From the NCBI GenBank assembly GCA_937899715.1, contig CALCNX010000038.1, forward strand, positions 1 through 33,392: a stretch of 33,392 nt of DNA, given 5' to 3'. The stretch comes from an uncultured bacterium (GTDB taxonomy: Bacteria; Bacteroidota; Ignavibacteria; Kapaibacteriales; UBA4661). Below, one piece after another: positions 11,714 to 19,943 of the stretch. Each line of letters opens with the position of its first letter. Position 1 is the first letter of the stretch. A model generated the notes under the pieces. It was given only the letters and a program-made list of their open reading frames with translations. It was not told the DNA's origin and made no database searches. The position numbers and the translations under genes were made by a program.

Positions 11714-13093
11714 ATGTCTGCACTTGCATTCGTATTACTGTGTTTAGCAGGGTATGCCTTTTCTATCGCTCTGAAACGAAAAAAGCAAATTGATACTTTG
11801 AACAAAGACCTTACGGAATTTCGACAAATCAAGGATGCCCAGGAACAAATCGTCAGTCTCAATGGCGAGATTGTTCGTGTCAAGACTATTGTCAGCAAAC
11901 GAAAAGCCGACCACGAAGCACTCGAAGATAGTATTCGCAGCGCCGAGCAACTTTTGTTACGGCTTGAAAATGCTGCGGAAATGTCGCAGGAGAACAACGA
12001 AACACTGGTAGAGGTTGGTTTCTACGCTCCGTTGTACGACTTCGGTACCGCTGCTCAATACAAAGAAGAATTGGACATTATCCGCGATAAGCAAAAGCAG
12101 CTAGTGAAAATCAAAGATGCCATCCAAAAGACAATTGCATGGGAAGTACGAGGTAGTGGGAAAGCTGGCGAGAAAATGACAGACAGCATCGGGAAACTGA
12201 TGCTTCGCGCCTTCAATGGCGAATGTGATGCAATTATCGCAAAGGTCAAATTCGGCAATGCCAGCACTTATGCAGAAAAAATTACCGCCTCTGCACAAAG
12301 CATTAACAAACTGACCGAAACATGGGGTGTACATTTGTCGGAAGGCTATGTAAAATTGAAGGTTGCTGAACTGCACTTGGTGTATGAATATCAAGAGAAA
12401 TTAGAGCAAGAACGCGAGGAACAGCGCCGTATCAAGGAGCAAATGAAAGAAGAAGAACGTGCACTCAAAGAAATTGAAAAAGCACGTCAAGATTCCGAAA
12501 AAGAAGAAGCGCGATATAGCGAAGCCTTAGAACGCGCACGAAAGGAAATGGAAAAATCTACGGGCGAGGCGACGACTGCACTTGCGGAAAAGATTGCAGA
12601 ATTGCAACGACAACTTGAAGAGGCGCACAAACGTACAGAACGGGCAATTTCACAGGCACAGCTTACCAAAAGCGGTCATGTGTACGTGATTTCCAATATC
12701 GGTTCATTCGGTGAAAATGTTTTCAAAATCGGCATGACAAGACGCTTAGAGCCAATGGAGCGCGTCAAGGAACTAGGCGATGCATCCGTACCGTTTGAAT
12801 TTGATGTTCATGCTCTGATTTATTCCGATAATGCCCCTGAACTTGAGAATGCACTTCACAAGGTATTCGATAAACGGCGTGTGAATCGTATCAACGAGCG
12901 GCGCGAGTTTTTCAGAGTTACCCTTGAGGAAATTGAGCAAACAGTCCGAACCATCACTGATAAAGCAACATTCACCAAAGCAGCTATCGCAAGAGAATAC
13001 CGCGAAACACAGGCAATACTGGCAAAAGAGGCAAAACCAATCAATGGAACAGTCTCCAAGAGCCTGCTACACGTTGAAAGTGAGGCACTATGA
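11714..13093 (+). CDS. DUF4041 protein with a C-terminal T5orf172 (GIY-YIG-like) nuclease domain
   Basis: A 459-residue protein. An N-terminal membrane helix (ALAFVLLCLAGYAFSIAL) is followed by a coiled coil. A DUF4041-like region spans about 90-220 (LVEVGFYAPLYDFGTAAQYK). A long second coiled coil covers about 225-318. A T5orf172 domain lies at about 320-405: GHVYVISNIGSFGENVFKIG, then MERVKELGDASVPFEFDVHA. The VYVI...FKIGMT pattern is the GIY-YIG nuclease hallmark. Proteins of this build are common phage and mobile-element cargo with unproven function. The stop overlaps the start of the HsdR-like gene (ATGA), so they form a coupled pair. Confidence 0.8.
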   Translation: MSALAFVLLCLAGYAFSIALKRKKQIDTLNKDLTEFRQIKDAQEQIVSLNGEIVRVKTIVSKRKADHEALEDSIRSAEQLLLRLENAAEMSQENNETLVEVGFYAPLYDFGTAAQYKEELDIIRDKQKQLVKIKDAIQKTIAWEVRGSGKAGEKMTDSIGKLMLRAFNGECDAIIAKVKFGNASTYAEKITASAQSINKLTETWGVHLSEGYVKLKVAELHLVYEYQEKLEQEREEQRRIKEQMKEEERALKEIEKARQDSEKEEARYSEALERARKEMEKSTGEATTALAEKIAELQRQLEEAHKRTERAISQAQLTKSGHVYVISNIGSFGENVFKIGMTRRLEPMERVKELGDASVPFEFDVHALIYSDNAPELENALHKVFDKRRVNRINERREFFRVTLEEIEQTVRTITDKATFTKAAIAREYRETQAILAKEAKPINGTVSKSLLHVESEAL

Positions 13094-14199
13094 CCCGCAC
13101 CGAAATTGAAAAAAAAGTTGAGAGTAACGTCAACGGACTTGTCACCCACATCCAAGCATACTCTTCCAAATGCCAAACCGAAGAGGCTGCCAAACACGCC
13201 CTTGTGCTTCCGTTCCTGCAATTTGTTTTAGGCTGGGATATTTTCAATCCGCTTGAAGTCATCCCCGAATTTACTGCCGACACGGGCATCAAACGAGGGG
13301 AAAAGGTTGATTATGCCGTGATGAAAAAAGGGAAAATTGCTTTCATCATTGAGTGCAAGATGCCCGGTGCGAAGCTCGAAAGCGCTCATGCTTCGCAGCT
13401 GTACCGCTATTTCGGAACGCTGCTGCCGTGCCGGATTGCGATTCTTACCGATGGTGTGCGGTATCTATTTTACACCGACACTGAAAACCCGAATGTTCTC
13501 GACAGCGCACCGTTTTTCTCAGTTGATTTCACTAAGCCGGAGACGATTATGATTGAAGAATTGTCGCAATTCACTCGTGAGACCTTCGATGTGGACGACG
13601 TAACCCGCACCGCCACCCAACTCATGCACACCGAGAACATCAAAGCATACCTCGTCCGGCAAATGGACAGCCCCAGCGACGAGTTCGTGAGGCTGCTCAT
13701 CAATGCGTCGGATGCAAACGCAAAGTTCACTGCCAAAAATGCCGACATCATGCGTTCCATCGTGAAAAAGGCGCTTGAAAACGTTGTACAAAGCCGTGTT
13801 CACCAAGTTCTCAAGACAGCACAGATAGCAGGTTCACAAAATGGCACCACTTCTGAAAATGGACAGGCTGCCGGAGGCAAGGAAATTGTAACCACCGTTG
13901 AGGAGTGGGAGGGTTTCTACACCGTGCGGACACTTTTGCACGACATCATCACGCCCGACCGGGTACAATTCAAAGACACCGTGTCCTACTTTAACGTCCT
14001 GCTCGACGGCAACCCACGGCAGCAGATATGTCGCTTCTATTTCAACAATCCCCGAAAGTTCTTGGGCTTGTTTTCCGAAAAAGGCGAATTAAAAAAGGAA
14101 ATTGGCGGCATTGCCGACCTCTATCTTCACAAACGCGATTTTGCTGCGGCGGTGCAGATGTATGTCAAAAAAACTATTTACCCCATGCAAACGATATAG
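13090..14199 (+). CDS. Type I restriction HsdR N-terminal-like nuclease
   Basis: A 369-residue protein. Residues 1-140 match the nuclease domain of type I restriction R subunits and related stand-alone enzymes (COG4748 type): VLPFLQFVLGWDIFNPLEVI, then D74 in KVDYAVM and E88-C-K90 in FIIECKM, the PD-(D/E)XK core. AILTDGVRYLFYTD is typical too. No helicase motor is present. The C-terminal part (EEWEGFYTVRTLLHDIITPD, YLHKRDFAAAVQMYVKKTIY) recurs in this stand-alone family. It probably cuts DNA. Partnering with the upstream GIY-YIG-like protein is inferred from the 4-base overlap. No methyltransferase or specificity subunit lies nearby. Confidence 0.8.
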   Translation: MTRTEIEKKVESNVNGLVTHIQAYSSKCQTEEAAKHALVLPFLQFVLGWDIFNPLEVIPEFTADTGIKRGEKVDYAVMKKGKIAFIIECKMPGAKLESAHASQLYRYFGTLLPCRIAILTDGVRYLFYTDTENPNVLDSAPFFSVDFTKPETIMIEELSQFTRETFDVDDVTRTATQLMHTENIKAYLVRQMDSPSDEFVRLLINASDANAKFTAKNADIMRSIVKKALENVVQSRVHQVLKTAQIAGSQNGTTSENGQAAGGKEIVTTVEEWEGFYTVRTLLHDIITPDRVQFKDTVSYFNVLLDGNPRQQICRFYFNNPRKFLGLFSEKGELKKEIGGIADLYLHKRDFAAAVQMYVKKTIYPMQTI

Positions 14200-14203
14200 C
14201 CAG

Positions 14204-14389
14204 ATGAAATACCTCGTTATCATTCTCCTCCTCACCTTTGCCGCGCCAGCATATAGCGGCGGCAAATGCACAGGCTCCGCCACTTGCAAAGTTTGCAAAG
14301 ATTGTAGTCGCTGCAAGCATTGTAAAGACGGCGGTACGTGCGGCAGGTGTACTCCGAGCGTTCCATCTTCCAAAAAAGGGAAGAAATAA
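14204..14389 (+). CDS. Secreted cysteine-rich peptide
   Basis: A 61-residue protein. A signal peptide (MKYLVIILLLTFAAPAYS) is followed by eight cysteines spaced C-x5-C-x2-C-x2-C-x2-C-x2-C-x5-C-x2-C, with Gly, Lys and Ser between, and a Lys-rich tail. The mature part would be about 43 residues, probably disulfide-bonded or metal-binding in the periplasm. Small proteins of this pattern occur in Bacteroidetes without known function. It starts four bases after the HsdR-like gene, so it may be co-transcribed with it. The ATG at 14204 is chosen over an in-frame codon further upstream because only it yields a signal peptide at the N-terminus. Confidence 0.65.
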   Translation: MKYLVIILLLTFAAPAYSGGKCTGSATCKVCKDCSRCKHCKDGGTCGRCTPSVPSSKKGKK

Positions 14390-14436
14390 GCCGATTCCCA
14401 ACAACCAATTTTCTCCATTCAGTGTATTCACCCATT

Positions 14437-15411
14437 ATGCGCCTACTTCTCCTTGTTGTTTTCCTGTATGCAGCACCGATGTTTGCCCAAGACGTTCTCA
14501 TCAACAAATACCGTAATGGCGGTGACAATCTCATTGATACAGTTGAGGTGTTGGTGGTACGCGATAATTTCGACCTACGGGGTTATATCCTGCGGGACTT
14601 TGCCACATCCACTAATAGCTTTAACACTGATTCTGTGAGTTCTGGTAGTTATCGTTTTGCCAATAATCCACTCTGGCAACGACTTCGGTCAGGTACACTC
14701 TTGGTCTTAGCTTACACACGTGATACAATAGTGCAAAGACAAGGTGATGCACTAAGAGGCGATACGGTAATATGGGTAGGTTTACAGAATCCCGTCTATT
14801 TTATAGAAACTGGTCGCTTTAACATTGCAGCCGACGATATGGTAATGATAAAACGTCCGGGCGCAACTATCAGTGGCACAGAAGGCAGCGTCCACGCTTT
14901 TTGTACGGGACCGATTGCGTTGGCAAATACTACGGGAATAGTGCCTCTATTAAGCACCTCTCAAACTGCAACCGCTACAACCACACCCTTTGCTCTACCC
15001 GATAGTCTCAAAGGAGACACAACCGATTACAACAGCCGCCGAGCCAGAACAGTTGCCCAAGCACGGTTTGGCATTGGAAACAATCCCGCCAACCAACGCT
15101 TTCTGGATTCACTCCGCCGTGTGCAAACCTCTGTTCAGGATGACAAACAAACGGGAATTTCCCGTGTTGTGATTGCACCCCAACCGACGAGCAGCGAGTG
15201 TACGGTAAACTTTCGGCTCGATGTTGCCGGAATAGTCAGTATTGCGCTTGTGGATATGCTTGGTAATCGTCGTGAAATCTATGCGCAGCCACACGCTGCC
15301 GGAGAGCAGAGCGTCCGCTTGTCGCTTTCGGATGTGGCGGTGGGGGTGTATTTTGTGGTAATGAAGGCAGGAAGTGTGCAATGGCGAGAGAAAGCGATGA
15401 TAGGGAAATAG
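14437..15411 (+). CDS. Secreted lamin-tail-like protein with a type IX secretion tail
   Basis: A 324-residue protein. The signal peptide is MRLLLLVVFLYAAPMFA. The first 150 residues (VLINKYRNGGDNLIDTVEVL, DLRGYILRDF) resemble a lamin-tail domain, often found on exported nucleases and adhesins. The last 80 residues form a Por/type IX sorting domain: VVIAPQPTSSECTVNF, then VDMLGNRREIYAQPH and GVYFVVMKAG. The protein should therefore cross both membranes and end at the cell surface. A host-type secretion tag on a gene inside a prophage is unusual. The function of the middle part is unknown. Confidence 0.75.
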   Translation: MRLLLLVVFLYAAPMFAQDVLINKYRNGGDNLIDTVEVLVVRDNFDLRGYILRDFATSTNSFNTDSVSSGSYRFANNPLWQRLRSGTLLVLAYTRDTIVQRQGDALRGDTVIWVGLQNPVYFIETGRFNIAADDMVMIKRPGATISGTEGSVHAFCTGPIALANTTGIVPLLSTSQTATATTTPFALPDSLKGDTTDYNSRRARTVAQARFGIGNNPANQRFLDSLRRVQTSVQDDKQTGISRVVIAPQPTSSECTVNFRLDVAGIVSIALVDMLGNRREIYAQPHAAGEQSVRLSLSDVAVGVYFVVMKAGSVQWREKAMIGK

Positions 15412-15481
15412 CTACTTACCTCTGTTTTAATTGCAGATTCTAAAATTTAATTCCCTAACCAACTAACTATTTGAATTAGTT

Positions 15482-16438
15482 ATGGATAACCAAGAAAAAC
15501 AGAAATCCAATAAAACACTTGCTGAACAATACAATGATTTAGTGGTTCAACTCAATTCCGTAAAATCTACTCTTAAGACTATTCTTGGAGCAAATGGTAC
15601 CTCCTATGACTCACGTGAATTAGCATTGTCTTACCAAAGAGAATCGAATACTCTACATAATTTGATTGCTTCTATTTGGACTCCATTACAAGGTAATGCC
15701 AGAGCAAACCAAGTGGGAAGCGAATTTAGTGATTCAGAAGCTACTCTTAAGGTGTTGTCTGAGAATGTTACAAGACTATTTGCTGATACCAATATTGAAA
15801 ACAATTTCTCCTCTAAACTTTCTGCGAATACCGCGATTGACAGAGCAGAATTTGAAAAAGCCCTTCAGCATCATACAACCCAAAGTAGGTTCACATTACG
15901 GATTTTTGGACTTGCTTCTGTATGCTCTATTAGCCTCATCATAGTCTTTTTTATTGCTTTTCCTTCTTGTTCTTCGCCAACGCAAGAAAGAAATATCGGG
16001 CAAGTTTTAACCACGCAGGGAATTGCAAATAGTAACCCAGAAAAGGCGCTTTCTAATTCGACCCAATGGCAAGATTCAGTTGCTTGGTGGTCAAAACTGA
16101 TTCTAAACTTTGGCGGTAAATTCGCTCTACTTTTTGCTCTTGCATGGATGCTAAAATTTACTGGAGAGTTACATTCTCGCCATGTCGCCCAATCCATTAT
16201 TTATCGGGACAGGTTAACTGCTCTAAGTACAATAGATGTCATTACTATTGGAGCGAATACTCAAACGAGAGAACAAATTTTACTAAAAATGTCTGAAACG
16301 TACTTAAACTTAGAAAACAATGCTTTCATTAACCGCGAAAAAGAAAAAGCTCCTTCTGAAGAAGTGTTTACAAAAAAAGAGTTGATAGGTTTGTTAAAAG
16401 AGGTTGCAGGCGTAATCAAGAATAATAAATCAAATTAG
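15482..16438 (+). CDS. Membrane protein of unknown function with two spans
   Basis: A 318-residue protein. Residues 1-135 are helical and hydrophilic. Two hydrophobic helices follow at about 142-160 (LASVCSISLIIVFFIAFP) and 205-222 (FALLFALAWMLKFTG), separated by a Ser/Asn-rich loop. A second helical domain (about 225-318) ends KKELIGLLKEVAGVIKNN. The gene is visibly richer in A and T than the flanking nuclease genes, suggesting separate acquisition. No family is recognised. Two spans with large cytoplasmic ends would fit a sensor or exclusion protein, but this is speculation. Confidence 0.65.
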   Translation: MDNQEKQKSNKTLAEQYNDLVVQLNSVKSTLKTILGANGTSYDSRELALSYQRESNTLHNLIASIWTPLQGNARANQVGSEFSDSEATLKVLSENVTRLFADTNIENNFSSKLSANTAIDRAEFEKALQHHTTQSRFTLRIFGLASVCSISLIIVFFIAFPSCSSPTQERNIGQVLTTQGIANSNPEKALSNSTQWQDSVAWWSKLILNFGGKFALLFALAWMLKFTGELHSRHVAQSIIYRDRLTALSTIDVITIGANTQTREQILLKMSETYLNLENNAFINREKEKAPSEEVFTKKELIGLLKEVAGVIKNNKSN

Positions 16439-16522
16439 ATAGCCATCTGACAGCCAGCTTTGGGAACTGGAAGCCGTACATCTTCAGCAAAACAACACTA
16501 GAGCAAAAACAAAGCAAGTAAT

Positions 16523-17584
16523 ATGGACAACCAAAACGCCCTCGTCAAAGCCCAAACATCGCTTGAACGCTTGAAAGGCAGCGCCTCTCGTGCGTTGGAA
16601 TCCGCAAAAGAAAAGGCTTCCAACGTCGTGGAGGATAATGTCATCGTTGATAAAATCCGTGCGTGGGTGGCTTCCTTGTTTGTAAAAGCCGTCGAATCTT
16701 GCTCCACCGAAGAAGACCGTACAGAACTTCTGGTATGGCTGTCCGCCGTGCGCACCGACCTTGCTTCCGACCAAAGCGCTGCCGATAAGTTTCGCGCTGT
16801 TTCGGGACGCATAGACGGAAAGAAAACCGCTCAGGCTCTTGGTCGCAGCGTCGGCGAAGCGTTCAATAACTACAAAAACAGCACTCTGCCTTTGCCAGTG
16901 AAAATTGCGATTCCCATAACGCTGGCAGCATCTACGGTTATCGGTGGTGCGGGTGTTGGTATTGTTGGCTTTGGAACAGGCATAGGCGTATCGGCGCTGT
17001 TGCTGGTGTTTCTAGGTTCTGCGGGCGTTACGTCGGTGATTGATGCTGTTTTGACGAATAAGGATGCAGGCGAATATGTTGCGTTCATCGGTGCAATGAT
17101 AGCCCACGACGAGATATTGCGCCGCACAAAAGCAGACTTGCGCAAGGCAATGACGGAAAAGCCAGCACCACCGCACCGTTACGATGTTCCCGAAGAGCAA
17201 ACCGCCTTGCAGCAAGCGCTCCTACAATTAAAACCCTACGAATTTGAGCAGCACGTTATGTCATTTTTCCAAAGTGCCGGACTCACGGCATGGGTGACAA
17301 AGCAGAGTAATGACGCAGGTGTAGATGGTTTTGCGCGACATCCCGAAGGCTTGATTGTGGTACAATGTAAGCGGAATGCGCCGGATAACACGGTAGGTCG
17401 TCCTATCGTGCAGCAATTCAAAGGCGTAATCGAAGAAAACGAAGCCCATCGCGGTTATATTGTCACCACCAGTACCTTTACCAGTGAAGCCAGAGACAGT
17501 GCGGCACGGAATGGGAAATTGGTGTTGGTGGATATGGCTGTTTTGGCGGATTGGCATAAGATAGGGCTGCGAGAGGTGGTGTAA
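16523..17584 (+). CDS. Membrane-anchored Mrr-type restriction endonuclease
   Basis: A 353-residue protein. Residues 1-120 are helical and soluble. Residues about 123-176 form a hydrophobic Gly-rich hairpin of two membrane helices (IPITLAASTVIGG, FGTGIGVSALLLVFLGSAGV). The C-terminal 115 residues are an Mrr catalytic domain: PYEFEQHVMSFFQSAGLTAW, D268 in AGVDGF, Q281-C-K283 in VVQCKR, then GYIVTTSTFTSEARD and LVLVDMAVLADW. Mrr enzymes cut modified or foreign DNA. Tethering to the membrane would place cleavage at the point of DNA entry. No methyltransferase is adjacent. Confidence 0.85.
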   Translation: MDNQNALVKAQTSLERLKGSASRALESAKEKASNVVEDNVIVDKIRAWVASLFVKAVESCSTEEDRTELLVWLSAVRTDLASDQSAADKFRAVSGRIDGKKTAQALGRSVGEAFNNYKNSTLPLPVKIAIPITLAASTVIGGAGVGIVGFGTGIGVSALLLVFLGSAGVTSVIDAVLTNKDAGEYVAFIGAMIAHDEILRRTKADLRKAMTEKPAPPHRYDVPEEQTALQQALLQLKPYEFEQHVMSFFQSAGLTAWVTKQSNDAGVDGFARHPEGLIVVQCKRNAPDNTVGRPIVQQFKGVIEENEAHRGYIVTTSTFTSEARDSAARNGKLVLVDMAVLADWHKIGLREVV

Positions 17585-17648
17585 TAACCTTGCAGCCCTG
17601 TTTATTAGAAAAACAAATCTTATTTATTTTATTTAAACTGCTTAGTAT

Positions 17649-18312
17649 ATGACTAGAGAAGCACATTATCGTGAGTTGTGCCGATTTATTAAAAGATTAT
17701 CCGCAGAAAATCAAGATGAACAAGCTGAATCTGGCGATATTTATATTTATGATGCTTATGTCAAGGCGGCACAAAAACTGTATCCAGAGCGCCCGGATAT
17801 TGGCAGTATAATCGTTGTCTATGAAATCTTTTCAGGCAAAAAGAATCAATTTTTACTAAAACGTGCTAATACTCTCAAGCATCTTATAGATGGCGAAAGC
17901 CTTGCTATTACAGAAGAAATTATTTTCCCTGACGATACACCTGAGCACATCTTGCAGGATTTTACCGAAATGCAAAGTGCGGTTGCACTAAAAATGGTAA
18001 AAACCGTGCTTCTATTATCAGGCTCCATAGCAGAAGCATTATTAATAAATCGGCACCACGATGGTACAGACAAAGGTCCCGGCTTAAAGGATTTGGTGAA
18101 TGAAGCAAAGAAACCCAGAGAACAAAGGCTTACTAGCAGAAGATACGCTTCGAGACCTTTATACATTAATAGATTATCGTGATTTAATTCATCCAAGAGC
18201 AGCAACACGCAATAAACTCATGCTTGATGAATCACGAATAGAAAAAGCACTAATTGCACTCAAGCTGTTATGTGCTGATTTAGGAAAAGGTGGGCGTTAT
18301 GCAACAAAATAA
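17649..18312 (+). pseudogene. Frameshifted helical gene ending in a YRDLIHP-type motif
   Basis: Two overlapping frames clearly form one ancestral protein. The first runs from ATG 17649 (MTREAHYRELCRFIKRLSAE) to LLLSGSIAEALLIN and KGPGLKDLVNEAKK. The second, +1 frame continues NKGLLAEDTLRDLYTLIDYR to a stop at 18312. Deleting one A from AAA at 18111-18113 gives an intact 220-residue product reading NEAKNPENKGLL at the join. The end (YRDLIHPRAATRN) recalls the conserved YRNLIHPG of a widespread helical family of unknown function, with some likeness to HEPN domains. A truncated 177-residue product could still be made from the first frame. Confidence 0.7.
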
Positions 18313-18438
18313 CCCATTCTCTCTGTTACAGATTAAAGCGACAATATCGAAAAAAAAAACGCAGTGCCTTTTGTTTTTCTTTTTCTCGTTAAGTGCTGAC
18401 ACGGCACGGCACAAAGCCGAGAAAGGAGGAAAACCATT

Positions 18439-18627
18439 ATGGCACGAAACACTGGCGATAATAGTCGTATAGGTTCGGTGACAGGTCGTACACAGACCCA
18501 AACCCCGAGCGGCAATTACGTTAAGCGAGATGCTGAGACAGGTCGTTTTATGGATGTAAAAACATCAGATAAAACACCATTCAAAGGCGTAACGCAAGAG
18601 TCCGATGGCAGACGCAAATCTAAGTAG
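18439..18627 (+). CDS. Conserved 62-residue protein of the MARNTG family
   Basis: A small basic protein that begins MARNTGDNSRIGSVTGRTQT and continues GNYVKRDAETGRFMDVK, then TPFKGV. I recognise this pattern as a widespread short family of unknown function often found beside mobile-element genes. An excellent Shine-Dalgarno sequence (AAAGGAGGAAAA) precedes the ATG, so translation should be strong. It lies between the frameshifted gene and the Ntn-hydrolase. The product is probably mostly disordered. Confidence 0.7.
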   Translation: MARNTGDNSRIGSVTGRTQTQTPSGNYVKRDAETGRFMDVKTSDKTPFKGVTQESDGRRKSK

Positions 18628-18698
18628 CGGATGCGAAGGCACTGCGTTCTTTATAGTAGACGCAATTTGTATCTATTTTACCCTTATTCAAAACGTTT

Positions 18699-19691
18699 AT
18701 GACTACTCTTGTAAGTTTAGCCACTCGTGATTGTGTAGTAATTGGCTGTGATAGCTTGGCAACATCTCCGATTTCAGTCATGAGTTTTAAGAATCTTATC
18801 AATAATTTTTTTGATTCCGCGACAGGAGATGTAAAAATCAACCCGAAAATAAAGACAGCCTCAGATATATTCCGAGACATAGAGCAAGTTCCTTACAATC
18901 AACTACCAAGTGTTACAAAGATATTCAATCTTCATGCTGAACTTCCCGTAGGTGTATTATTTGCAGGCATTGCTGCAATTGGCAACAAATCAATAAAAAA
19001 CTTGATAGATGAATTTAGTCTCTCAATAGATAAAGAATATCATAAGAATTACACGCTTGACGATTTAGCTACAAGGTTTCTTGACTATCTCACACCAGAG
19101 TTCGAGTCTGCTTTTAGTTCTAGTTGGCATAAGCCTGATATGGAAATAATAATGTCTGGATATTCTTCCGATTCTCTTGAGCCAGAGATTTTTATACTAA
19201 CATTAGGTGATAAAATAGAGAAACGGCATGAAGTTGGGAGAGGAGAACACAGAGTTGTCTTTGGAGGTCAATCTGACACAATAGAGCGTTTAGTTCATGG
19301 GCTAGATTTTTTTAATTATCGAAACTATGTTAATAAAACTCGCAAGGTCTTACAGAGTTACAATGAATTTCTCAAAAAAGAGATATTAGGTGGACAGGCT
19401 ATAACTTTACCTCCTATTGATGATAATTTAATAGACAAATTAAATGTTAATGATCCCACGTGGGCAAAGGGAATTGTTACCGATGTGTCTCAGTATTCCG
19501 ACCAAGCAGCTATCGACTTCGTTGATTTTTTAGTTGATTTAATGATAAAATCTCAGCAATTTAGTAATAAGCTACCCACTGTAGGAGGTAATATCCATAT
19601 TGCAATTATTACCAAATCGGGTGGATTTCAATGGATTTCTAAAGAGGAGTATCAATATCATGGTCATGGCATCCCCAAACACAAGAAATAA
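18699..19691 (+). CDS. Proteasome/HslV-like Ntn-hydrolase
   Basis: A 330-residue protein whose start MTTLVSLATRDCVVIGCDSL matches proteasome beta subunits and HslV. Removing Met exposes Thr1, and Asp falls exactly at mature position 17 (GCDSLAT). A long insertion follows, then SVTKIFNL (Lys74), the likely counterpart of Lys33, and GVLFAGIAAIGNKSIKNLID, matching the AG-x-A segment of the fold. The remaining 200 residues are unlike known peptidase subunits. No ATPase unfoldase is nearby. The gene is AT-rich compared with its neighbours, as if recently acquired. Peptidase activity is predicted, not shown. Confidence 0.75.
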   Translation: MTTLVSLATRDCVVIGCDSLATSPISVMSFKNLINNFFDSATGDVKINPKIKTASDIFRDIEQVPYNQLPSVTKIFNLHAELPVGVLFAGIAAIGNKSIKNLIDEFSLSIDKEYHKNYTLDDLATRFLDYLTPEFESAFSSSWHKPDMEIIMSGYSSDSLEPEIFILTLGDKIEKRHEVGRGEHRVVFGGQSDTIERLVHGLDFFNYRNYVNKTRKVLQSYNEFLKKEILGGQAITLPPIDDNLIDKLNVNDPTWAKGIVTDVSQYSDQAAIDFVDFLVDLMIKSQQFSNKLPTVGGNIHIAIITKSGGFQWISKEEYQYHGHGIPKHKK

Positions 19692-19857
19692 AGCTGTGTT
19701 AATGTACCAAGAATATGAGCAAAAGATGAAAGAGATGAAAATGCAGTTTGAATCATCTAAACAGCTTGAATCGGGTTCAGATAATCTGTACGTTGATAAA
19801 AAAATCAACAATATTTTGGTTCGGCATGAAATGAAGAACCTTACACCAGTAAAATAA
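19660..19857 (+). CDS. Small helical partner of the Ntn-hydrolase gene
   Basis: A 65-residue protein starting inside the end of the Ntn-hydrolase gene (32-base overlap; a second ATG at 19666 is possible). The N-terminal half is a charged helix (YEQKMKEMKMQFESSKQLES). The C-terminal part reads YVDKKINNILVRHEMKNLTP. The overlap indicates coupled translation and a linked role, such as an adaptor, inhibitor or activator. That link is inference. A hairpin follows two bases after the stop. Confidence 0.6.
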   Translation: MVMASPNTRNKAVLMYQEYEQKMKEMKMQFESSKQLESGSDNLYVDKKINNILVRHEMKNLTPVK

Positions 19858-19858
19858 G

Positions 19859-19933
19859 CGGCTGAATCTTAAAAGATTCAGCCGTTAATGTCCCCAATAT
19901 TTAACATCAGGGCAGCCAATCGGCTGCCCTGAT
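19859..19933. terminator. Two consecutive hairpins between convergent genes
   Basis: The first hairpin pairs CGGCTGAATCTT (19859-19870) with 19873-19884. The second pairs ATCAGGGCAGCC (19906-19917) with 19922-19933. They separate the rightward 19660-19857 gene from the leftward 19944-20177 gene, and either or both could end transcription from the two sides. U tails are weak. Confidence 0.65.
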
Positions 19934-19943
19934 TGCTTTCCAG

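Noticed and set aside
18312..18438. A regulatory RNA in the A/T-tract-rich gap before the MARNTG gene
   Set aside because: The stretch has a run of A and a run of T but no convincing stable structure. Low-complexity sequence and the ribosome-binding site explain it.
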